Positions 24,826 to 32,416 of a DNA stretch of 64,000 nucleotides are shown here, piece by piece (the first letter of the stretch is position 1; every line of letters begins with the position of its first letter). Made by a program: the position numbers and the translations under genes. The DNA is from Streptomyces sp. SLBN-31 (GTDB lineage Bacteria; Actinomycetota; Actinomycetes; Streptomycetales; Streptomycetaceae). The notes beneath the pieces were generated by a model. It did no database searches and was not told the DNA's origin. It was given only the letters and a program-made list of their open reading frames with translations. The DNA is taken from positions 3,224,001-3,288,000 of the forward strand of contig NZ_VFNC01000001.1 in the NCBI RefSeq assembly GCF_006715395.1, in the 5' to 3' direction.

Positions 24826-26172
24826 TCAGCGGTTGGCGAGCCGGTCCAGATCGGCCTGGGTGCCGTTGAACACGTCCGCGGTCGCCGGTGCCTTGATGCC
24901 CGGGAAGACGGCGGCGTCGGTGTACTGCCACATCGCCCAGGCCGTCGAGCCGTTGGGCAGCGGCGGCTGGGTGATCGACTGGCGGTAGTCCGCGAGTTGC
25001 AGCGGATAGCGGGCGAACGCGGTGGTCGAGCCCAGGCAGTCGTCCAGGAAGGACTTCTGCGTGTAGATGATCGGAGTGCGGCCGAAGGCCGCCTCCACCC
25101 GGTCCAGCCAGGCCTTGACGTCACCGACCGTGCCGTAGGTCGGGCAGCGTCCGCTGCCGTCGTCCATGCGTTCCAGGTCGAAGATCGGCGGCAGGTCGCC
25201 CGCCCGCTGCCCGGTGTAGCCGGTCGCCCGCACGGCGGCGATGAAGCGGTCGGCCTGCGCGGCACCCGTGTCGGGGGAGGAGCCCGTGTAGAAGTGGTAC
25301 GGCGCCACGGCCAGCCCCGCCGCCCTGGCCGCCGGCAGGTCGGTGGCGAGGTACTCGTCGGTGACGTTCGTGCCCCGCGTCGCCTTGACCGTCGCGAACT
25401 CGACGCCCGAGGCCCGTACGGCCTTCCAGTCGATCGGCGCGCCGCCGGGGTGCTGGTACTTGGCCGTGTCCAGACCGTCGATCGAGTAGCCGGCCGGACG
25501 CGGCGGCGCGCAGTACGTGTTGCGGCCGGACCAGTCCACCAGCCTGGCCCAGGTGTTGGGGCCCACGACGCCGTCGGCGCTGAGATTCGCGCAGTGCTGG
25601 AGTTCGATGACCCGGGACTCGGTGCCGCCCCCGAAGTCACCGTCGATCGTCAGCGGCGGATAGTGGAAGGGCTCCATGGCCAGGTTCAGCCGGCACTGCA
25701 GCTCCTTGACCTCGACGCCGTTGGAGCCCTTCTTCAGGGTGGGGCGCGTGTCGGTGTGCCCGCACACCGCGGACTCCGCCGCACTCGACGTGCCCTGCAC
25801 GCCACAGGTGTGCGGTTGTGCGGCCCAGGTGTTCAGCGCCGCCCACGTCTGCGGGCCGAGGACACCGTCCACCGCCAGCCCGGCGCACCGCTGGAAGTCC
25901 TTGACCCGCGTCTCCGTCGCCGGCCCGAACGAGCCGTCGGCCGCGATCGGCGTGTACCGGCTCGGCTTCGTCGCCAGGTTGAGCTCGCACTGCGCCTCCA
26001 GGGCCGGGTCCCCCGTCGATCCCCGTTGCAGGGTGGGCTGTGCGCTCGTGTGCCCGCAGACGGCGACCGCGGTGGCCGCGGACTGTGCCGCCTGTACCAC
26101 CGTCGGCCCGCACAGGGGCAGGGCCGCTGCCACGGCGAGGGTCAGACCCCGCAGAAGCGTCCTTCGTCCCAT
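24826..26172 (-). CDS. Secreted GH25 muramidase with two PG-binding domains
   Basis: 448 residues from ATG 26172 (GAGGGGGA upstream), with a signal peptide (RRTLLRGLTLAVAAALPLCG, ending VQA). Two PG_binding_1-like domains (about 38-120 and 125-215; IAADGSFGPATETRVKDFQ and LTIDGDFGGGTESRVIELQ), each bracketed by cysteines, precede a GH25 domain (about 225-445). Catalytic residues fit YSIDGLDTAKYQ and PPIFDLERMDDGSG. GH25 enzymes cut the MurNAc-GlcNAc bond. It is the first gene of the four-gene wall operon. Confidence 0.92.
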   Translation of the reverse strand: MGRRTLLRGLTLAVAAALPLCGPTVVQAAQSAATAVAVCGHTSAQPTLQRGSTGDPALEAQCELNLATKPSRYTPIAADGSFGPATETRVKDFQRCAGLAVDGVLGPQTWAALNTWAAQPHTCGVQGTSSAAESAVCGHTDTRPTLKKGSNGVEVKELQCRLNLAMEPFHYPPLTIDGDFGGGTESRVIELQHCANLSADGVVGPNTWARLVDWSGRNTYCAPPRPAGYSIDGLDTAKYQHPGGAPIDWKAVRASGVEFATVKATRGTNVTDEYLATDLPAARAAGLAVAPYHFYTGSSPDTGAAQADRFIAAVRATGYTGQRAGDLPPIFDLERMDDGSGRCPTYGTVGDVKAWLDRVEAAFGRTPIIYTQKSFLDDCLGSTTAFARYPLQLADYRQSITQPPLPNGSTAWAMWQYTDAAVFPGIKAPATADVFNGTQADLDRLANR

Positions 26173-26604
26173 CCGGTGTTCCCCCTCGTATGAGTTGCCG
26201 GGAGTTCCCGGCGCCGGATCATGCTGGCAGCGGTCGTCCTCAACTGGCCCAGCACGCCGGTGGATTGGGACACCGGGATGGTCACACCCGTGTGACCTGC
26301 GAGAACGGAACACCGCTGGGACGGCGGTGGGACGGGGACGGCGGAGCGTGATCCTGAGGGGCTCGTGGCCTGGCTCGGTGGCCGAGGGGGTGGGCGATGC
26401 CCGTGTCACACCCGAGCGCGTAGCCCTGGGCTGCCCAGTGAGGCCAGGCCGAGCGGGAGGGCGGCGCGCTCCGCCTGCCCGGGGGCAACCGCGGCCGCGG
26501 CGATGACGTCCAGACACATCGCCGCCACAGCGGGCCGTTGAGGCGCCTCTTGAGGAACATCCGCCCGGGGCCGGGCATGTGCACGTCCGGGCCGTTCGGC
26601 GAGC
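26173..26604 (-). other. Gap of 432 bases upstream of the wall-enzyme operon
   Basis: No gene is supported. The region must contain the promoter of the GH25 operon. It holds a perfect 8-bp inverted repeat (26280-26297) and a second partial copy of the TCACACCCG motif near 26405. The remainder is GC-rich without recognisable structure. Confidence 0.5.
26280..26297. promoter_or_regulatory. Inverted repeat upstream of the GH25 operon
   Basis: GGTCACAC-CC-GTGTGACC is a perfect 8-bp inverted repeat with a 2-bp centre, about 110 bases before the GH25 start codon. It is a candidate operator; the cognate protein is unknown, though the HTH/pseudo-lysozyme protein encoded nearby is one possibility. 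Confidence 0.45.
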
Positions 26605-27036
26605 CTACGAGGTGGCAGTGCTGAGCGAATGGCCGTGCCCGGCGACGGTTTCGTTCGCGTCGGCCTGGTCGTTCCCCTCGACCTTGTAGCCCGGGACCGA
26701 GGGCCAGCGGACCGTCAGCACCACGGACTCCTCCTCCGCGTACCAGGAGTGGTCGACTCCGCGTCCCCATACGACGTAGTCACCCTGCTCGGTCAGGACG
26801 ACGTCGCGTCCGGGGAGTTCCACCCGGAAGCGTCCGCTGATGAGGACCAGCAGGGCGGTCCGCTCTTCGCCGGTCACCCATTGGGCCCGCTCGTCGCCCT
26901 GCGGGTGGACGCCCCACTTGATCTCCACGTCCTCGCTGTGCCGGGGATCGGAGGCGTCCTTGAAGTGCCCCAGGAGCCACCCCCGGTCGAGTGCCGCGTC
27001 TTTGCCCGCATTGCCCACATACACGCCGTCGTTCAT
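26605..27036 (-). CDS. Cupin-domain protein
   Basis: 143 residues from ATG 27036; 15 further codons upstream would run through a terminator hairpin and are rejected. A single cupin barrel is visible: VEIKWGVHPQGDERAQWVTG, then ALLVLISGRFRVELPGRD, then TEQGDYVVWGRGVDHSWYAE, with His residues in cupin motifs 1 and 2 and EESVVLTVRWPS closing the barrel. Metal binding is plausible but the substrate is unknown. It lies after the ABC exporter operon but is separated from it by a strong hairpin, so it may have its own promoter. Confidence 0.75.
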   Translation of the reverse strand: MNDGVYVGNAGKDAALDRGWLLGHFKDASDPRHSEDVEIKWGVHPQGDERAQWVTGEERTALLVLISGRFRVELPGRDVVLTEQGDYVVWGRGVDHSWYAEEESVVLTVRWPSVPGYKVEGNDQADANETVAGHGHSLSTATS

Positions 27037-27057
27037 GGCTCGGAAGGTAGCAGCAGT

Positions 27058-27081
27058 GTGCCCCTGCTCTCGCAGGGGCAC
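27058..27081 (-). terminator. Stem-loop after the ABC exporter operon
   Basis: GTGCCCCTGC pairs perfectly with GCAGGGGCAC across a TCTC loop, 11 bases after the permease stop codon on the minus strand. No U tract, as is usual in this group. Confidence 0.7.
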
Positions 27082-27092
27082 CTACCGGTCGC

Positions 27093-27869
27093 TTACTTGG
27101 ACTCGCGGTTGAACAGGGCCCTCGACCAGCGGTGGCCGAGGACGGTCAGGCCCAGGCACCAGACGAGGGCGATCCACCAGTTGTCGCCGATCTCGGTGCC
27201 GAGGAGAAGTCCGCGCAGTGTCTCGATGGCCGGGGTGAAGGGCTGGAAGCGGGCGATCGGCTGGAACCAGCCCGGCATGGAGTGCAGCGGGACGAAGGCG
27301 CTGGAGATGAGCGGCAGGAGGATCAGCGGCATGGCGTTGTTGCCCGCGGCCTCGGCGTTGGGGCTGCTCATCCCCATGCCGACCGCGATCCAGGTGAGTG
27401 CCAGCGAGAACAGCGCGAGCAGCCCCAGTGCCGCGAGCCATTCCAGGATGTCGGCGTCGGTGGACCGGAAGCCGATGGCCACGCCGACCGCGCCGACGAG
27501 GATGACGCTCATGAGGCACTGCAGGACGCTGCCGGCGACGTGCCCGAAGAGTACGGACCCCCGGTGGATGGCCATCGTCTTGAAGCGGGCGATGATGCCC
27601 TCGTTCATGTCCGTGGCGACCGCGACCGCGCTGCCGATCGTGGTGGAGCCGATCGTCATCAGCAGGATGCCGGGAACGATGTAGGCGATGTAGGCGGAGC
27701 GCCCCGCGCCGGCACTCATGGCGCCGCCGAAGACATAGACGAACAGCAGCAGCAACATCACGGGTGTGAGCAGCAGGTTGAGCGTCAGGGAGGGGTAGCG
27801 CCGGGCGTGCAGGAGGTTGCGGCGCAACATGGTGGAGGAGTCGCGCACGGCGAGGGTGAGGGTGCTCAT
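27093..27869 (-). CDS. ABC-2 type transporter permease (DrrB-like)
   Basis: 258 residues from ATG 27869. Six membrane helices are expected (LTLNLLLTPVMLLLLFVYVF, SVLQCLMSVILVGAVGVAIG, ALGLLALFSLALTWIAVGMG). ABC-2 signatures are visible: DMNEGIIARFKTMAIHRGSV and LPLISSAFVPLHSMPGWFQP, as in DrrB/daunorubicin-type exporters. The ATG overlaps the ATPase stop (ATGA). With the ATPase it would export a hydrophobic drug or lipid. A DUF4097 protein and a divergent GbsR/MarR regulator complete the locus. Confidence 0.9.
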   Translation of the reverse strand: MSTLTLAVRDSSTMLRRNLLHARRYPSLTLNLLLTPVMLLLLFVYVFGGAMSAGAGRSAYIAYIVPGILLMTIGSTTIGSAVAVATDMNEGIIARFKTMAIHRGSVLFGHVAGSVLQCLMSVILVGAVGVAIGFRSTDADILEWLAALGLLALFSLALTWIAVGMGMSSPNAEAAGNNAMPLILLPLISSAFVPLHSMPGWFQPIARFQPFTPAIETLRGLLLGTEIGDNWWIALVWCLGLTVLGHRWSRALFNRESK

Positions 27870-28831
27870 CGGGCGTTCTCCTTGGGCTGGCCGGTGTCGC
27901 CGGCTCGGTCGGTGTCGCCGGTGAGGGCGAAGAAGACGTCGTCGAGGTCGGGGGTGTGGACGGTGAGTTCGTCGGCCTCGATGCCGGCGTCGTCCAGGTG
28001 GTCGAGGAGGGTGCGCAGGTCGCGCTGGCTGCCGTCGCTGGGGATGCGCAGGGTGAGGGTGTCGTCGTCGGCGGTGATCGGGCGCAGGGTGCGGGCGGCC
28101 GTCCGGTAGGCGGCGGGGTCGGTGAAGCGGAGGCGGATGTGGCCGCCGGGGACGAGTCGTTTGAGTTCCTGGGGGGTGCCCTCGGCGGCGATGCGGCCGT
28201 TGTCGAGGACCGCGATGCGGTCGGCGAGTTGGTCGGCCTCTTCCAGGTACTGGGTGGTGAGGAGGACCGTGACGCCGTCGGCGACGAGGGTGCGGATGAT
28301 CTGCCACATGTTGTGCCGGGCGCGGGGGTCGAGCCCTGTGGTGGGTTCGTCGAGGAAGATGATGCGAGGGTCGCCGACGAGGGTCATGGCGATGTCCAGG
28401 CGGCGTTTCATGCCGCCGGAGTAGGTGGCGGCGGGTTTGCCGGCGGCGTCGGTGAGGTCGAAGCGCTGCAGGAGTTCGGCGGCCGTACGGCGTCCCTGGT
28501 GGCGGGGCAGGTGGTGCAGGTCGGCCATGAGGAGCATGTTCTCCTCGCCGGTGATGAGGTTGTCGACGGCGGAGAACTGTCCGGTGACGCCGATGGCGGC
28601 GCGTACATCGTCGGGTGCGGTGGCGATGTCGTGGCCGGCGACCTCGGCCCGTCCGGCGTCGGCGGCGATGAGGGTGGACAGGATCCGCACGGTGGTGGTC
28701 TTGCCGGCGCCGTTCGGCCCGAGCAGCGCGAACACGGTGCCGGTGGGGATGCGCAGGTCGATGCCGTCGAGGACGGTCTTGTCGCCGTACGACTTGCGCA
28801 GGCCGTTCGCCGTGATGGCCAGGTCGGTCAT
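27866..28831 (-). CDS. ABC transporter ATP-binding protein (DrrA-like)
   Basis: 321 residues from ATG 28831 (GGGGGAAC upstream). Walker A is LLGPNGAGKTTTVRILSTL, the Q loop lies near VTGQFSAVDNLITGEENML, the ABC signature is YSGGMKRRLDIAMTL, and Walker B is IIFLDEPTTGLDPRAR. The C-terminal extension of about 90 residues (LDHLDDAGIEADELTVHTPD) is the DrrA-type regulatory domain. The product is the energising subunit of the adjacent permease, with which it is coupled by a four-base overlap. Confidence 0.93.
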   Translation of the reverse strand: MTDLAITANGLRKSYGDKTVLDGIDLRIPTGTVFALLGPNGAGKTTTVRILSTLIAADAGRAEVAGHDIATAPDDVRAAIGVTGQFSAVDNLITGEENMLLMADLHHLPRHQGRRTAAELLQRFDLTDAAGKPAATYSGGMKRRLDIAMTLVGDPRIIFLDEPTTGLDPRARHNMWQIIRTLVADGVTVLLTTQYLEEADQLADRIAVLDNGRIAAEGTPQELKRLVPGGHIRLRFTDPAAYRTAARTLRPITADDDTLTLRIPSDGSQRDLRTLLDHLDDAGIEADELTVHTPDLDDVFFALTGDTDRAGDTGQPKENAR

Positions 28832-28860
28832 GAGTGGTTCCCCCCAGTAAGGAGTGTGGG

Positions 28861-29526
28861 TTACAGGCTGCGGGCGGTGATGTCGCCGTTGGAGGTGGTG
28901 GCGCGGATGGTGAGTTCGGCGGTGCCGTCGTTCTTGAGCGCGTTGTCGATCCGGCCGTGGGAGGTACCGGCGTCCAGGGACGCCGAGACGCCGGCGGCGG
29001 CCGCGACGCTGATGTCGCCCGAGCCGGTGCGCAGGTCGAGCGTGCCGCGTCCGGCCTCGGCGATGCGGATGTCGCCCCGTGCGGTGCTGATGTCGGCGGA
29101 GCCGCCCAGCCGGCCGATCTCGACGTCTCCGTCGACGGCGGTGAGGTGGACGCTCGCGGCCTCGTCGATCTTGATCTGGCGGTAGGCGCCGTCGAAGGAG
29201 AGGTCGCCGAGGCGTCCGACCACGCGGAGTTCGGTGCCGGCGGACTTGGCCTCGACGCGGGAGCCGGTGGGCAGTTGGACGGTCACCTCGACGGCGCCGG
29301 AGTGGCCGAAGAGCTGGTTCTTCGCCTCGGGGGCCGTGACCCGCAGGACCCCGTCGCCGTGGGTGACCTCGATCTGCTGCGCCGCCTTGAGGTCGCGGCT
29401 CTTGGAGGCGTCCGCCGGCAGTACCTCGACCGTGGTGTCGGCGCGGTCGGCGGCGATGAGCTGGACGCGTCCCGCGGGGATGGCGAGGACGGCGAGGACG
29501 GGGGCGGTGGTGGCGAACTTCTGCAT
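28861..29526 (-). CDS. DUF4097-type beta-repeat protein
   Basis: 221 residues from ATG 29526 (GGAGAACGTC upstream). The sequence is a chain of short beta-strand repeats (SVHLTAVDGDVEIGRLGGSA, DISTARGDIRIAEAGRGTLD, DLRTGSGDISVAAAAGVSAS), typical of DUF4097 beta-helix-like proteins. It has no signal peptide and is likely cytoplasmic. It heads the leftward operon with a DrrAB-like ABC exporter. DUF4097 proteins often sit with exporters and regulators, but their biochemical role is not known. Confidence 0.82.
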   Translation of the reverse strand: MQKFATTAPVLAVLAIPAGRVQLIAADRADTTVEVLPADASKSRDLKAAQQIEVTHGDGVLRVTAPEAKNQLFGHSGAVEVTVQLPTGSRVEAKSAGTELRVVGRLGDLSFDGAYRQIKIDEAASVHLTAVDGDVEIGRLGGSADISTARGDIRIAEAGRGTLDLRTGSGDISVAAAAGVSASLDAGTSHGRIDNALKNDGTAELTIRATTSNGDITARSL

Positions 29527-29565
29527 GACGTTCTCCTGGACTCGTCGTTGTTTCTGACATTGGAA

Positions 29566-29594
29566 ACGCTACGTTGCGTTCTCAGTTCAGGCAA
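29566..29594 (-). promoter_or_regulatory. Predicted promoter of the DUF4097-ABC operon
   Basis: On the minus strand TTGCCT (-35, 29594-29589) is followed after 17 bases by TAGCGT (-10, 29571-29566). It lies 40 bases before the DUF4097 start. The -35 overlaps an inverted repeat, which suggests repression. Confidence 0.5.
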
Positions 29595-29606
29595 CAAGGT
29601 TGTTGC
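29591..29606. promoter_or_regulatory. Inverted repeat GCAACAA-GG-TTGTTGC
   Basis: Seven-base arms around GG overlap the -35 of the leftward promoter. Related TTGCAA-containing elements (CGTTGCAACG at 29644-29653; GTTGCAA at 29688-29694) recur in the same divergent region. A likely operator for the adjacent GbsR/MarR regulator. Confidence 0.5.
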
Positions 29607-29688
29607 GCAGGGAGTGAGAAATACCAGCTCACGGCCGCGATTTCGTTGCAACGGTCATGTCAGCTAATGCAATAGCTCCGATCGTTCG

Positions 29689-29718
29689 TTGCAATGGAAT
29701 GTCGGTGAACGCTATAGT
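29689..29718 (+). promoter_or_regulatory. Predicted promoter of the GbsR/MarR regulator gene
   Basis: TTGCAA (29689-29694), an 18-base spacer and TATAGT (29713-29718) form a near-consensus promoter 33 bases before the regulator's ATG. The -35 is itself one of the repeated TTGCAA motifs, consistent with autoregulation. Confidence 0.55.
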
Positions 29719-29750
29719 CGGGCCACCAACGCACCGAGAAGGAGGCCGCG

Positions 29751-30500
29751 ATGCCGGGCGGCAGGCTCACGCAGCAGGAACGTCGGCAGATCGCGCTCGG
29801 GCTGGCCGACGGGCTCGCCTACGCGGAGATCGCCCGACGTCTGGACCGCCCGACCTCGACCGTCACCCGCGAGGTGATGCGCAACGGCGGCCCCACCGCC
29901 TACCGCGCCGACCTCGCCCACCGCGCCACCGAACGCCGGGCCCACCGCCGTCGGCAGGCCGCGCCCCGCGGGACGCAGGCGGCCCCGCAGCCCTACGGAC
30001 GCGATCCCGAGGCCGTACGCGCGTACGAGGAGACCCTCACCACCGTCTTCATGCAGTCGGGCACACCCCAGATGATGGCGCGGGTGATGGCCTGCCTCAC
30101 CGTCAGCGACACCGGCAGCCTCACCGCGGCCGAACTCGTCCAGCGCCTCCAGGTCAGCCCGGCCTCCGTCTCCAAGGCCATCGCCTTCCTGGAGGGCCAG
30201 GACCTGGTACGCCGGGAACGCGACGAACGCCGCCGCGAGCGCTACGTCGTCGACGACGAGGTCATGTACCAGGCGATGATCTCCAGCGCCCGGGCCTCCG
30301 CCCAGGTCGCCGAGACCGCACGGCAGGGCGTCGGCGTGCTCGGCCCCGGCACCCCGGCCGGCGCGCGCCTCGAAAACACCGCCCGCTTCCTCGACTTCGT
30401 CTCCGAAAGTCTCGTCCGCGCCGCCGAACAGGCCCGCGAGATCCTCCACACCAAGCCGGGGGCGATCGAGTCCGAAGTCGGTGGGGTTCACGACGTGTGA
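29751..30500 (+). CDS. GbsR/MarR family regulator with N-terminal IS30-type HTH
   Basis: 249 residues from ATG 29751 (GAAGGAGGCCGCG upstream). An N-terminal HTH_38/IS30-transposase-like domain (about 5-65: LTQQERRQIALGLADGLAYA, then IARRLDRPTSTVTREVMRNG) is joined to a GbsR/MarR winged helix (about 85-240: MMARVMACLTVSDTGSLTAA, then VSPASVSKAIAFLEGQDLVR). Two DNA-binding units in one chain are unusual. It is divergent from the DUF4097/ABC operon and the shared region carries repeated TTGCAA elements, so it probably represses both directions. The inducer is unknown. Confidence 0.85.
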   Translation: MPGGRLTQQERRQIALGLADGLAYAEIARRLDRPTSTVTREVMRNGGPTAYRADLAHRATERRAHRRRQAAPRGTQAAPQPYGRDPEAVRAYEETLTTVFMQSGTPQMMARVMACLTVSDTGSLTAAELVQRLQVSPASVSKAIAFLEGQDLVRRERDERRRERYVVDDEVMYQAMISSARASAQVAETARQGVGVLGPGTPAGARLENTARFLDFVSESLVRAAEQAREILHTKPGAIESEVGGVHDV

Positions 30501-30509
30501 GTTCGTCGC

Positions 30510-30548
30510 CCCTCATGTTTCATGCGGCCGGCGCATGAAACATGAGGG
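30510..30548. promoter_or_regulatory. Perfect 16-bp inverted repeat upstream of the HTH-tap-tpg operon
   Basis: CCCTCATGTTTCATGC and its exact complement GCATGAAACATGAGGG are separated by 7 bases. Each arm contains the near-palindrome CATG-TTT-CATG. The element begins 10 bases after the regulator gene's stop and ends 6 bases before a TATAGG box. It could be an operator, or a terminator for the upstream gene, or both; its place against the -10 favours an operator. Confidence 0.65.
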
Positions 30549-30554
30549 ACGGGC

Positions 30555-30560
30555 TATAGG
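30555..30560 (+). promoter_or_regulatory. -10 element for a probably leaderless transcript
   Basis: TATAGG ends 9 bases before ATG 30570, and no ribosome-binding site lies between. Transcription would then begin at or next to the start codon, as in leaderless streptomycete mRNAs. No clear -35 is seen; the inverted repeat occupies that position. Confidence 0.45.
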
Positions 30561-30569
30561 CTCGGCGCC

Positions 30570-30878
30570 ATGAGTATGAGCCTGGAGGAGCGGGTGCGGT
30601 CCGCTGTGGCGGCTCTTCTGCATGCGGCGGGCGAGTCCCAGACCGAGCTCGCGGGTGCGCTGGGAGTGAGCCAGGCGCAGGTGAGTCGGCGTCAGTCGGG
30701 TGCGGCCGCATGGAGTCTGGCCGACTGCGAGGTGGTCGCCGCGCACTACGGCATCGACGTCCTCGACCTCCTGGCAGGACCCACCCGCGCCGCGGAGGCG
30801 TTGCCCGCCGGACGCCGTCGCGTCCCCGGCCGGCAGACCACCGCGCGTCCTGCGGCCGTAGCGGACGGGGATGTGTGA
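30570..30878 (+). CDS. Small HTH protein, first gene of the tap-tpg-like operon
   Basis: 102 residues from ATG 30570. An XRE/lambda-repressor-like HTH covers about residues 5-60 (HAAGESQTELAGALGVSQAQ, then VSRRQSGAAAWSLADCEVVA, and HYGIDVLDLLAG). The C-terminal 30 residues are Arg/Pro/Ala-rich. It is probably the repressor of its own operon through the 30510-30548 inverted repeat; this is inferred from position. Its TGA overlaps the ATG of the Tap-like gene (TGATG), so the two are coupled. Confidence 0.8.
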   Translation: MSMSLEERVRSAVAALLHAAGESQTELAGALGVSQAQVSRRQSGAAAWSLADCEVVAAHYGIDVLDLLAGPTRAAEALPAGRRRVPGRQTTARPAAVADGDV

Positions 30879-32416
30879 TGGGTGACTTCGAGGCGATCGA
30901 CGCACTGCTCGCCCGCGCCGGGAAAGCGGTCCCGCTGCCCCCGGCGGAGGAGCGACGGGCCCTGCGTGAGGAGCTGAACCTCTCCCGCGCCCAGCTCGCC
31001 CGGGCGCTGGGGGTCGGCCCCTCCACGGTCGGGGGCTGGGAGTCGGGGCGCGACCCGAGCGGTGAAGTGCGGGAGAAATACGCGTACTTCCTCGAGGGGG
31101 CACGGACCAAGCTGGCGGCTGCCGCTGCCGAGGACGATCCGGTTCAGGAGCCGGAGGAGGACGTGTCGGGGGATGCCGGCCGGGACGTCGGCCCGGACGA
31201 CGAGGTCGACGTACTCGCCGTTGCGCGGCCCTGTGTGCTGTGCGGGCAGCCGGCCCACCACGAGGTGGCCGGATATCCGCAGCACCTCGACCCCGCGGAA
31301 TGTGCCGCGGCCCCGCCCACCCCGGGTTCCGAGCAGATCCCGGCCACCTCGGATGCTCGACCCCACTCTCGTCCCCGTCCCGGCGGACGGCCCGCCGGAG
31401 GGGTGCGGATCGTGCCCGCCGGACGCCGCGTGCAGCCCGCGGACACCCCCGACCTGGTCGTCTCGGCCGTCGCGGCCGCGCTCGCCGAACACTCAGGCGA
31501 CGTGGAAGCCGCCACCGCGGCGCTGACCAAGCGGGCGATCCCGGACGCGATGGCGCTGCTGGACCACAGCCGCAAGGGCGGCCGTTACGACGTCATCGCC
31601 CACCCCTGGCTGCCCGACATCCTGCGCAAGCAGACCTCGCGGGGCGCCGACCAGATCTGGGAGGCCCGCCCCAAGTGGACGCGCCCCGAACTGCCGCCGG
31701 GCGAGCACGAGGTGACCGCGCTCGACGTCAACGGCGCCTACCTCTCCGCGTTGAAGACCCACCTGCCGATCGGTCAGTTGGAGCACTCGACCGGCGACCA
31801 CCACGACCGGCGCCGTGCAGGCGTCCACCTGATCACCCCGCCCGTCTGGGAACACGACGCGGTGCTGCCCAACCCGGTCGGCAGCCGCGACGAGCCGGGC
31901 CCGCTGTGGGTGACCGAGCCGACCCTGCGCCTGCTGCTGCGTCTGTCGGGCCCGAAGTACGGCCTGTGCGATCCGCCTCGGATCCACGAGTCGTGGACGT
32001 CGGGCGCCACCGAGGGTCTGCTGGAGAAGTTCCGGGTCGCCCTGAAGGACGCCCGGGACGCGGCGATCGCCGAGGGCGACGAGGTGACGCTGGAGTACGT
32101 CAAGGCGATGTACTCGAAGTTCGTCTCCACGCTGGGGGAGTCGAACTACAACCGGGAGCTGTACCGCACCGACTGGATGCACCTCATCCGCTCTCAGGCC
32201 TTCGCGAACCTGTGGTGGAAGGCCCACCGCGCCTACGACGAGGGCCTGATGGTGGTCCGTGCGATGGGCACCGACGAACTGCACGTCATCGGCGACTGGC
32301 AGGCCGTGTTCGCGGAGGGACGCGGCCTGACCGAGGTGAAGGTCAAGGACGTCTACGTTGTCGGGGCGGACCCGTACAGTGATCCTCACACCGAGGACGG
32401 AAGAGACGATGCCTGA
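30878..32416 (+). CDS. tap: Tap-like telomere-associated protein, short form
   Basis: 512 residues from ATG 30878 (overlapping the previous stop). The N-terminus (PPAEERRALREELNLSRAQL, then GVGPSTVGGWESGRDPSGEV and YAYFLEGARTKL) closely resembles the HTH of Streptomyces Tap. A disordered Pro/Arg region (about 85-190) with a CxxC-type cluster (ARPCVLCGQPAHHEVAG) follows. The C-terminal half has polymerase-like motifs: VTALDVNGAYLSAL, YVKAMYSKFVSTLGES and MGTDELHVIGDWQ. Tap recruits Tpg to telomere 3' overhangs and has been reported to act as a telomere primase. It is shorter than the usual roughly 740 residues, so orthology is tentative. Confidence 0.75.
   Translation: MGDFEAIDALLARAGKAVPLPPAEERRALREELNLSRAQLARALGVGPSTVGGWESGRDPSGEVREKYAYFLEGARTKLAAAAAEDDPVQEPEEDVSGDAGRDVGPDDEVDVLAVARPCVLCGQPAHHEVAGYPQHLDPAECAAAPPTPGSEQIPATSDARPHSRPRPGGRPAGGVRIVPAGRRVQPADTPDLVVSAVAAALAEHSGDVEAATAALTKRAIPDAMALLDHSRKGGRYDVIAHPWLPDILRKQTSRGADQIWEARPKWTRPELPPGEHEVTALDVNGAYLSALKTHLPIGQLEHSTGDHHDRRRAGVHLITPPVWEHDAVLPNPVGSRDEPGPLWVTEPTLRLLLRLSGPKYGLCDPPRIHESWTSGATEGLLEKFRVALKDARDAAIAEGDEVTLEYVKAMYSKFVSTLGESNYNRELYRTDWMHLIRSQAFANLWWKAHRAYDEGLMVVRAMGTDELHVIGDWQAVFAEGRGLTEVKVKDVYVVGADPYSDPHTEDGRDDA

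Noticed and set aside
29760-29950. IS30 transposase fragment
   Set aside because: The HTH is in frame with an intact GbsR domain, and no inverted terminal repeats or target duplication were seen; a fused regulator is the better reading.
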